DNA of 13,408 nucleotides from Collinsella sp. (GTDB lineage: Bacteria > Actinomycetota > Coriobacteriia > Coriobacteriales > Coriobacteriaceae), in the NCBI GenBank assembly GCA_019414545.1, contig DXLV01000035.1, positions 1-13,408 of the forward strand, read 5' to 3'. The notes below the pieces were generated by a model, which was not told the origin of the DNA, did no database searches, and was given only the letters and a program-made list of their open reading frames with translations. Shown one piece after another: positions 1-4,996 of this stretch (positions are counted from its first letter, which is position 1; each line of letters starts with the position of its first letter). Both the position numbers and the translations under genes were made by a program.

Positions 1-1
1 A

Positions 2-37
2 TTTTACGGTATACCCCAGTTTTTACGGCCTATCCCA
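2..37. repeat. Two direct copies of a 17-bp motif at the window edge
   Basis: Two copies of TTTTACGG-N5-CCCA lie at 2-18 and 21-37, a 19-bp period, immediately downstream of the exporter stop codon. On the minus strand each reads TGGG-N5-CCGTAAAA. Further copies may continue beyond the left edge. It could be the end of a repeat array or paired operator sites of the next gene; nothing here decides between these. Confidence 0.5.
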
Positions 38-46
38 AACATCTAC

Positions 47-1135
47 TTAGAGGCCAAAGGCGGAAAGGATGAGACCCCAGCCCGCGCCGATGACGTACAT
101 CATAATCAGGAACACGGCATTTTCGCGGGCGCTGCGGTTGGTGCGGAACAGCACCAGATAACCCACGCCGGCGGAAATGAGCGTGCCGGCGAGCATCGGG
201 GCCAGCTGCAGCGCGCCTTCCAGGTACAGTTGCGTAATGACGACGCTGGCCGAGCAATTGGGAATCAGCCCGACAAGCGCCGAACCCAGGACAGCGAGTA
301 TCTCGTTGCCGCGCAGGAACTGCTCGATCGCGGACTCGCCGAACGTCTCGAGCACGGCGACCAGAATCAGCGTCACCAGAAAAATGAATACCGAGACCTG
401 CACGGTGTGCGAGATCGCGCTGCGGATGATCGACAGGACAGGCGTCCCTTCGTGGGAGTGGGAGTGACCGTGACCATCATGGTGTTCATGTTCGCCCTCA
501 TGACCGTGATCGTGGCCATGTCCGTGTTCGTGCTCGTCCTCGTCTTCATCGCAACCGCAATGGTCGCGCTCGCACAACTCGTGGATGTGGTCGGCGCTCA
601 CGCCCGCCTCGGCCACCTCGTCGATGATGTCACCGCCGCTGTGGTCGTCATGCGCGCAGCTAACGTGCGCCGGATTGACAGTGGTCCCCAACACGGTACG
701 ACGAATCGCCGCATGCGCGCGGGCGTTGCGACGCAGACCGCGAATGGCGGCATCTACGATAAAGCCCGTGACCAGTGCGATAAGCGCTTTCGAAGCCAAA
801 AGCATCGCCATAGTCTGCACGGGAACCTGCTCGGCAAGTAGCAGCGGCAGCATCTCGTCGGAGGTCGAAAGGAACACCGCCACCAACGTGCCCAAGGTCA
901 CGACACGGCCGGCGTACAGCGTTGCTGCCATGGCCGAAAATCCGCACTGCGGCACAATGCCCAGCAGCGAGCCAACCACGGGACCCGCAGCGCCGGCGCG
1001 CTTGATAGCGCCGTTGACGCGGTCGCCCGCAACGTGCTCAAGTGTCTCGAGAGCAAGATACGTCACCAACAAAAACGGCACCAGCGACAGCGTGTCCTTG
1101 CCGGCGTCGAGCAGAATATCAATCAGTAAATCCAT
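47..1135 (-). CDS. Putative Mn(2+)/heavy-metal exporter, 10-TM ArsP_2-like permease
   Basis: A 362-aa polytopic membrane protein that probably exports manganese or another divalent metal. Hydrophobic segments lie at about residues 15-32, 50-72, 78-98 and 107-127. A cytosol-sized hydrophilic loop of about 100 residues follows, then further segments at about 243-263, 278-300, 308-330 and 338-360. The two membrane halves share a motif: GIVPQCGFSAM (59-69) and GLIPNCSASVV (289-299), each followed by LY..G and a conserved Ser, which indicates internal duplication. The loop at 155-229 is extremely rich in His, Asp and Glu, with CxC at 193-195, and probably binds or senses metal. This architecture matches the family called putative manganese transporter / 10TM heavy-metal exporter (PF11449), often placed under Mn control. 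The start has GAAAGG about 10 bp upstream. An MntR-like box upstream supports Mn. The substrate is inferred; Zn, Co or Ni are alternatives. Confidence 0.78.
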   Translation of the reverse strand: MDLLIDILLDAGKDTLSLVPFLLVTYLALETLEHVAGDRVNGAIKRAGAAGPVVGSLLGIVPQCGFSAMAATLYAGRVVTLGTLVAVFLSTSDEMLPLLLAEQVPVQTMAMLLASKALIALVTGFIVDAAIRGLRRNARAHAAIRRTVLGTTVNPAHVSCAHDDHSGGDIIDEVAEAGVSADHIHELCERDHCGCDEDEDEHEHGHGHDHGHEGEHEHHDGHGHSHSHEGTPVLSIIRSAISHTVQVSVFIFLVTLILVAVLETFGESAIEQFLRGNEILAVLGSALVGLIPNCSASVVITQLYLEGALQLAPMLAGTLISAGVGYLVLFRTNRSARENAVFLIMMYVIGAGWGLILSAFGL

Positions 1136-1197
1136 GACGGATGGAACCTTTCGTGTCTTTCGGCAGCATTGTAAAAGTCCTAGCGGTCAACTAGGGT

Positions 1198-1225
1198 ATT
1201 GTAGTTGTCCCGGGCGCGGTGCCAA
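1198..1225 (-). promoter_or_regulatory. Predicted sigma70-type promoter of the metal exporter
   Basis: Read on the minus strand, a -35 element TTGGCA (1225-1220) and a -10 element TACAAT (1203-1198) are separated by 16 bp. Transcription would start near 1190, giving a leader of about 55 nt, too short for a yybP-ykoY manganese riboswitch. A small dyad, CCTAG-N7-CTAGG at 1179-1195, lies around the predicted start point. Confidence 0.55.
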
Positions 1226-1246
1226 TAGTTGCCCATGGTAAACTAT
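1225..1246. promoter_or_regulatory. MntR/DtxR-type operator (candidate) upstream of the exporter
   Basis: The core AGTTGCCCATGGTAAACT (1227-1244) is a palindrome with only two mismatched positions per half, and outer A/T bases extend it to 22 bp. Its layout TTGCC-N4-GNAAA is that of the Bacillus subtilis MntR box (TTGCC-TTAA-GGAAA). The 11-mer AGTTGCCCATG recurs exactly at 7685-7695, upstream of the metalloregulator gene. It touches the exporter -35 on its upstream side, the place for an activator, as MntR is known to activate Mn efflux genes in B. subtilis. It could also act on the divergent exonuclease gene. Confidence 0.6.
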
Positions 1247-1306
1247 CATCTCGCCACAACTCAGTAACCCCGAGCCGCGCGACGCGGCCCGTCCAAGGAG
1301 CAGCCT

Positions 1307-2275
1307 ATGAACGTTTCGCAAGCACTTGAATACGAGCGCCAGCCGTTTATTCCCATGTTTATCTATGGCGACCACGGTGCCATGGAGTCCGAACGCCAGA
1401 AGGGCGAAGAGGCCCTCAAGGTGCTCGAGACCGAGTATTTTACTGCCGAGGACGACCCCGGCTTCGACTTTGCCACCGTGCGCGACCTGGCCGACCGCAA
1501 CCGCGACCTTTGCGACCAGATTGGGGAGGCACGCCTGCGCAATGTGACGCCCGCGACGCTCTCGCGCGGCCTGTCCGACGCCGACACCTGCGCCGCCATC
1601 GGCAAAATGCAAAAGCGCACCGCCGCGTCCGTTATGCGCGAGATCCGCGGTGACCGCGACGCGCTCGGCGTGGCCTACGCCCGCAAGCCCATCCAGGGCA
1701 CCGTGCTCGGTGTCGACATCGAGACCACCGGCCGTGCACCCGAACGCGGTTATATCATCAACGTCGGCTGGGAGATCATGGAACTCACCAGCGACGCCAT
1801 CCCGCACGACGCCGAGGCGCACTACTGTGGCCTGCCCGACATCTACCGCGGCGAGGATGTACCGCTGTCGAATATCCACCACATCACCTGGAACGACATC
1901 GACGGCAAAAAGCCGTTCCGCGAGAACAAGGAACTGCAGAAGCAGCTGCTCAAGCTCATGAAGAAGTACCCGTACATGGCACACAACGCCGCGTTTGAGG
2001 ACAGCTGGTTCAAGATCCACCTGGACGGCTACGCCGAGGCACGCCGCGCGGGTAAGATCATCGTCATCGACTCGCGCCAGATCTGCCGCAGCCTGGATGC
2101 CGACGTCCGCTCGCTCCCCCGCGAGTCCGCCCCCGCCGCGCTCGAGAACTGGGCACGCCGTCGCGGCACCCTCGCGCCCGACGCCAACGAGCAGCATCTG
2201 GGTCTGGACGACACCGACCTCATGCTCCGCACGGTACAGGCCGAGTTCAACCTCAAGAACCTATTCGCGAAATAG
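1307..2275 (+). CDS. DEDDh 3'-5' exonuclease (DnaQ/RNase T-like)
   Basis: A 322-aa protein with a C-terminal exonuclease domain of about 190 residues. The four acidic metal ligands and the general base are visible: Exo I is GVDIETTG with D137 and E139, Exo II is AHNAAFEDSWF with D232, and Exo III is HLGLDD with H297 and D302 (H-x4-D, the DEDDh type). It should remove nucleotides from DNA or RNA 3' ends with two Mg/Mn ions. The first 130 residues are hydrophilic and acidic, without a domain I recognise, so it is not a bare polymerase III epsilon subunit. AAGGAG sits 8 bp before the ATG. It stands alone, divergent from the metal exporter. The DEDDh class is clear; the physiological substrate (repair, RNA turnover or proofreading) is unknown. 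Confidence 0.85.
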   Translation: MNVSQALEYERQPFIPMFIYGDHGAMESERQKGEEALKVLETEYFTAEDDPGFDFATVRDLADRNRDLCDQIGEARLRNVTPATLSRGLSDADTCAAIGKMQKRTAASVMREIRGDRDALGVAYARKPIQGTVLGVDIETTGRAPERGYIINVGWEIMELTSDAIPHDAEAHYCGLPDIYRGEDVPLSNIHHITWNDIDGKKPFRENKELQKQLLKLMKKYPYMAHNAAFEDSWFKIHLDGYAEARRAGKIIVIDSRQICRSLDADVRSLPRESAPAALENWARRRGTLAPDANEQHLGLDDTDLMLRTVQAEFNLKNLFAK

Positions 2276-2639
2276 CAACGCCTGCGACAAACACTGCTTG
2301 CTCACGAGCGGTCTCGCAGCGGGAAACCCCGCAGCGGGAAACCCCGCAGCGGGGCCGCCCTACGTTCCACAGATAGATCTGCCATCACAAATTCTGAACC
2401 CTCATTTTGAACGATTTCGACCAATTCCCGACACGTAATTCGTTGTCGGATGGTGATGCATCGATATCAAATGTGCAGCAATTGAGTATTTATATGCTAT
2501 AGCTAAGCTGCGAAAACTTTTATTTAGGGCATACCAACCCATAATTGCGTCAAGCTTTTGGACAGCATTTGGCTAGACCTCTAAAACGACTTTTCCACTC
2601 AGCGCCGTCAACACGGCATTAGCTGACACGATATATATC
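2276..2639. other. Gene-free spacer, GC-rich then AT-rich
   Basis: No convincing coding region lies in these 364 bases. The first 80 bases are GC-rich and hold tandem hairpin repeats (2315-2353). From about 2375 the sequence turns AT-rich and stays so into the next gene. A short dyad CCGACA...TGTCGG lies near 2428-2450. No clear intrinsic terminator with a T-run follows the exonuclease gene. The composition change marks the likely left boundary of acquired DNA. Confidence 0.5.
2315..2353. repeat. 15-bp tandem repeat, 2.6 copies, hairpin-forming
   Basis: The unit CGCAGCGGGAAACCC occurs at 2315-2329 and 2330-2344, and its first 9 bases again at 2345-2353. Each unit boundary can fold as GCGGG-loop-CCCGC, giving alternative hairpins. 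It lies 40 bp after the exonuclease stop codon and may act in transcript ending, though no T-tract follows. Confidence 0.75.
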
Positions 2640-2657
2640 ATGAGTATCGTATTGTCA
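2624..2657. promoter_or_regulatory. Dyad spanning the start codon of the DUF559-like gene
   Basis: TGACA-c-GATA (2624-2633) and TATC-gta-TTGTCA (2645-2657) are roughly inverted about the ATG at 2640. It could be an autoregulatory operator or an RNA hairpin hiding the start. No Shine-Dalgarno is visible upstream, and the AT-rich ATATATAT just before the ATG could be a -10 region of a leaderless or nearly leaderless transcript. All of this is suggestive only. Confidence 0.3.
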
Positions 2658-3830
2658 CATACCACTGCAAAAGCGGTCTACCAGGCCGCGCATTCGGTGT
2701 CTGCGAAAGGCATCGAATCCTGTAGTCCTGCCGCGATTTACGGATCATGTCCCACCGGAACGCTCCTTGACGCAGCCGCAGAATGGCTCACCAAAAATGA
2801 TGTTTCCCTCGACGCAAATGATTCCCTCGAGGTGATGGTGTTTGATCGCAGGAATGCGCGCTATGCAATGAACTGTCAGTGCCACGTTTCTTCAAAACGA
2901 TTCTCGAACTCACGCTTTATAGAGCTCAAAGATGGCATCTTCATTGTTGGCGTTGAGCTTTGCGCACTTCAGGCCGCCACCTATCTTTCTTTTCGCGAAC
3001 TAGTGGAGTACTACTTTGAACTGTGCGGCGCTTATTCCCTTGGAACCGACTCTTCCACCTCCTATACCGAGCGTTTCGCGCTCACCTCGACCGAAAGGTT
3101 AAAGCAGTTCTTTAATTCCATTACCAGATGCGACGGTTTGGCCCTTGCCCGAAAGGCGATCCAATGTGTACGCGATGGATGCCGGTCTCCTATGGAAACG
3201 GCCTTTGTCATGATGCTAACGCTGCCTAAAAGCGAAGGAGGACTTGGTATTAAGGGAATTGAGACCGATTACGAGGTGCAGGTCACCGCTGCCGCAAAGA
3301 ATCTCACGAGACGCAAAAAGTTCTTTATGGATGCATATCTAAAGAAATCTCGCACAGACATTGAATACAACGGTTTTTATCATGACGCGGAAGAAGACCG
3401 CGCCATCGATGAGGAGCGCAAGAATGCACTTGCGTCCATGGGGTACGGAATCATCACCGTCAGCCGTTATTCCTTTATGCATGCCAGCTCTTTTGTTAGG
3501 GTCATGGAAGCAATCCAGCGGAAAGAGGGCGTACGCCCCTCGCGTCTGCCAAAAGACTTTCAAGTCATGCAAGAGGACCTGAGACAGTTTGTTCTCAGAA
3601 GGTTTATAGAAGAGAAAAAGCGAATTCAGAAGCAGCTTCGCCAGGATTCCGAAGAGCGTCAACGAATCGACCTCGAAAAAGCAACACTCGAGGGCATCAC
3701 GCTGGATGACCCGACAATTAATGAAGTTGCAGCAATCGATGACATGCAGACTGTCGAATCCAACAGCCCATCATTTGTCCAAACAAGCAGTCTCACGCCC
3801 GAGGGCAAGGTCTTCGGGGCCGGAGACTAG
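2640..3830 (+). CDS. DUF559/Vsr-like (PD-(D/E)XK fold) protein, possibly acquired
   Basis: A 396-aa protein I recognise only in part. The middle-to-C-terminal portion (about 183-293) has the order seen in DUF559/Vsr-type restriction-endonuclease folds: E186 in PMETAF, a GGLGI turn at 200-204, D231 in FMDAY, then DIEYNGFYHD (240-249) with E242 and H248, D257, and GYGIITVSR closing the fold. The Lys of a classical (D/E)xK is Asn here (EYN), as is common in this group, so catalysis is uncertain. Residues 1-180 are a separate helical domain with several Cys. In related coriobacterial proteins this layout resembles AbiEi-type proteins, but that is only an impression. Residues 310-350 are charged and probably coiled coil. 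GC content and codon use are clearly lower than in neighbours, and the flanks are AT-rich and repeat-bearing, suggesting horizontal transfer. Nuclease or defence-related function is inferred. No Shine-Dalgarno is seen. Confidence 0.65.
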   Translation: MSIVLSHTTAKAVYQAAHSVSAKGIESCSPAAIYGSCPTGTLLDAAAEWLTKNDVSLDANDSLEVMVFDRRNARYAMNCQCHVSSKRFSNSRFIELKDGIFIVGVELCALQAATYLSFRELVEYYFELCGAYSLGTDSSTSYTERFALTSTERLKQFFNSITRCDGLALARKAIQCVRDGCRSPMETAFVMMLTLPKSEGGLGIKGIETDYEVQVTAAAKNLTRRKKFFMDAYLKKSRTDIEYNGFYHDAEEDRAIDEERKNALASMGYGIITVSRYSFMHASSFVRVMEAIQRKEGVRPSRLPKDFQVMQEDLRQFVLRRFIEEKKRIQKQLRQDSEERQRIDLEKATLEGITLDDPTINEVAAIDDMQTVESNSPSFVQTSSLTPEGKVFGAGD

Positions 3831-3839
3831 GCCGGCTAA

Positions 3840-3884
3840 CAAGGTGGGTACCCTAGCGACGTGCAAAATTGCGAGTATTCAGCA
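3840..3884 (+). repeat. Left arm of a 45-bp inverted repeat
   Basis: Aligned with the reverse complement of 4049-4093, 36 of 45 positions agree by hand count. Shared blocks are CAAGGT, GGTACCCT, GTGCAAAA and GAGTATTC. It starts 10 bp after the DUF559-like stop codon. Confidence 0.7.
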
Positions 3885-4048
3885 GGGTCGGGTGTCTATC
3901 ACCCTCGAGTGGATCCAAATGTGGAGCGAAATCACTCTTGCGTGAGAGCGTTAGGCAACATTTGAGGAAGAACTCATCGGATTAACACCCTAAGATAACT
4001 CTTGAACTGCATTATATGACCTGCAATAAATTAGCGGACCCCTATAGT

Positions 4049-4093
4049 TGCAGAATACTCCATTTTTTGCACGGCACGAGGGTACCTACCTTG
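4049..4093 (-). repeat. Right arm of the 45-bp inverted repeat
   Basis: On the minus strand it repeats 3840-3884 with 9 mismatches. Similarity stops within about one base at both ends of each arm, which fits a discrete sequence unit rather than chance complementarity. It lies 83 bp before the ArsR -35 element. Confidence 0.7.
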
Positions 4094-4175
4094 GCATCGA
4101 CTATCAAAAAACGCTCAGTCCGGGATCTCGTCCACTATTCCCCATCATTTTGTACAACGAATTACCTGAACGTCA

Positions 4176-4203
4176 TTGACATATGAACATGCACTCATAT
4201 AAT
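4176..4203 (+). promoter_or_regulatory. Consensus sigma70-type promoter of the arsR-HMA-ATPase operon
   Basis: TTGACA (4176-4181) and TATAAT (4198-4203) are both perfect consensus hexamers, 16 bp apart, so transcription should start near 4210. Operator O1 (4181-4200) fills the spacer, so the bound repressor would exclude RNA polymerase. A strong promoter held off by a repressor fits metal-inducible control. Confidence 0.85.
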
Positions 4204-4235
4204 CGAAAGTAAATTATATGAGCGCATGTTCATAT
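4181..4235. promoter_or_regulatory. Twin ArsR/SmtB operators forming a 55-bp palindrome
   Basis: O1 is ATATGAACATGCACTCATAT (4181-4200). O2 is ATATGAGCGCATGTTCATAT (4216-4235), which on the other strand equals O1 with one mismatch. Each is itself an ATATGA-N8-TCATAT dyad, the form of ArsR/SmtB-family 12-2-12 operators. Outside a 9-nt centre, the whole 55 bp is an inverted repeat with one mismatched pair. O1 overlaps the promoter and O2 lies just after the predicted start point, so two dimers could occupy promoter and leader together. Confidence 0.85.
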
Positions 4236-4249
4236 GAAAGGATATTGCA

Positions 4250-4615
4250 ATGAGCATCCGCGTTGATGAAACGAAACTCGACATCGAGGCCACCGAACCC
4301 GCGATCCCGACCACCTGCTCGCCCGAGGACCTTCCCGACGAGGAGCTTCTCTACGACCTCGCCGACCTGTTCAAGGTCTTCAGCGACACCACGCGCATCA
4401 AGATCCTTTACGCCCTCATGGGCCGCGAGCTCTGCGTGGCAGACATCGCCGAAGCGACCGAAACCTCGCAGTCCGCGGTGTCGCACCAGCTGCGCACACT
4501 CAAGCAGTCGCACCTGGTTAAATTCCGGCGCGACGGGCGCAATATCCTATACTCGCTCGCCGACGACCACGTCTACACCATGCTCAACCAGGGCATGAGC
4601 CATATCTGCGAATAG
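4250..4615 (+). CDS. ArsR/SmtB-family metal-sensing repressor (Zn/Cd type)
   Basis: A 121-aa winged-helix repressor expected to leave DNA when it binds Zn, Cd or a similar ion. The helix-turn-helix runs from LCVADIAEAT to QSAVSHQLRTLKQ (about 61-86), with the wing around FRRDGRNILYSL. The full alpha5 metal site of SmtB/CzrA is present near the C terminus: D105-x-H107, H118 and E121, with the same spacing as SmtB D104, H106, H117, E120. C62 (in ELCV) and C23 in the N-terminal arm are the only visible candidates for an alpha3N-type site, so a full CadC site is not evident. AAAGGA lies 8 bp before the ATG. It is the first gene of the operon with the HMA protein and P-type ATPase, and almost certainly represses it, and itself, through the ATATGA-N8-TCATAT operators. 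Confidence 0.92.
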   Translation: MSIRVDETKLDIEATEPAIPTTCSPEDLPDEELLYDLADLFKVFSDTTRIKILYALMGRELCVADIAEATETSQSAVSHQLRTLKQSHLVKFRRDGRNILYSLADDHVYTMLNQGMSHICE

Positions 4616-4677
4616 CAACCAACCACGGTACCAGCGCGGCCTGCACCCAAGCCGCAAAAACGGGAAAGGAACCCACC

Positions 4678-4896
4678 ATGAAAAAGCAGTACAAGCTCGA
4701 TGAGATCGATTGCGCCAACTGTGCGCGCGAGCTTCAGGACGAGCTGGCCAAGCTCGAGGGCGTCAAATCCGTGTCCGTCAACTTTATGACCCAGAAGCTG
4801 ACGCTCGAGGCCGATGATGCTGAGTTCGACGAGGTGCTCAACCGCGTTGTTGAGTTTACGGCCGACGCCGAGCCGGACTGCGAGATCATTCTCTAG
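4678..4896 (+). CDS. Free-standing HMA heavy-metal-binding protein
   Basis: A 72-aa single HMA domain with ferredoxin-like fold. Its metal motif is DCANCA with C12 and C15. The Asp just before the first Cys is typical of Zn/Cd/Pb-type HMA domains rather than the Met-x-Cys of copper chaperones. The C terminus carries EPDC (65-68), matching the EPDV stretch of Zn/Cd ATPase HMA domains but with an extra Cys that could add a ligand. It sits between the ArsR repressor and an ATPase without an HMA domain, so it probably supplies metal to that pump or acts as its detached regulatory domain. GAAAGGA lies 8 bp upstream of the ATG. The function is inferred from family and context. Confidence 0.88.
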   Translation: MKKQYKLDEIDCANCARELQDELAKLEGVKSVSVNFMTQKLTLEADDAEFDEVLNRVVEFTADAEPDCEIIL

Positions 4897-4898
4897 CC

Positions 4899-4940
4899 CA
4901 GGTTTACGCCAACCTGCAAGGCCGCGCTTGCCGCGGCCTT
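4899..4940 (+). terminator. Two hairpins between the HMA gene and the ATPase, possible attenuator
   Basis: CAGGTT-N6-AACCTG (4899-4916) overlaps the end of the HMA gene's downstream sequence, and AAGGCCGCG-N5-CGCGGCCTT (4918-4940) follows at once with a 9-bp stem. Only three T residues come after the second stem, so it is a weak intrinsic terminator at best. It may reduce read-through or protect the upstream mRNA. Confidence 0.5.
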
Positions 4941-4953
4941 TGCTCGCGAAATT

Positions 4954-4973
4954 ATATGAGCGAGTGTTCATTC
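4954..4973. promoter_or_regulatory. Third ArsR/SmtB operator copy upstream of the ATPase
   Basis: ATATGAGCGAGTGTTCATTC agrees with O2 (4216-4235) at 16 of 20 positions, and three further bases to its left also match. It ends 23 bp before the ATPase start. This suggests a second regulated promoter, although I see no convincing -35/-10 pair here. Confidence 0.65.
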
Positions 4974-4996
4974 ATTCAAATGGGAGGATACGAGTC

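Larger units (their letters stand above)
3831..4175. other. AT-rich non-coding stretch downstream of the DUF559-like gene
   Basis: No credible gene is present. The stretch carries a 45-bp imperfect inverted repeat (arms at 3840-3884 and 4049-4093) enclosing 164 bp of AT-rich sequence. The remainder up to the ArsR promoter holds nothing I recognise. It could be a degenerate miniature element or a regulatory region of unknown purpose. Confidence 0.5.

Noticed and set aside
1136..1197. yybP-ykoY manganese riboswitch before the exporter
   Set aside because: The predicted leader is only about 55 nt with one small dyad, too short for that riboswitch.
1187..2197. Minus-strand reading frame opposite the exonuclease
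   Set aside because: The plus strand encodes a protein with all DEDDh motifs and a good ribosome site; the minus frame is low-complexity and would run over the promoter and operator region.
2315..2353. CRISPR array
   Set aside because: The repeats are contiguous 15-mers with no spacers and there are no cas genes.
2473..2490. Possible third copy of the GTGCA...GAGTATT repeat upstream of the DUF559-like gene
   Set aside because: GTGCAGCAATTGAGTATT resembles 3861-3878 only with gaps; too short to separate from chance.
4814..4996. Upstream extension of the ATPase reading frame
   Set aside because: It overlaps the HMA gene out of frame and crosses two hairpins and an operator; a Shine-Dalgarno supports the start at 4997.
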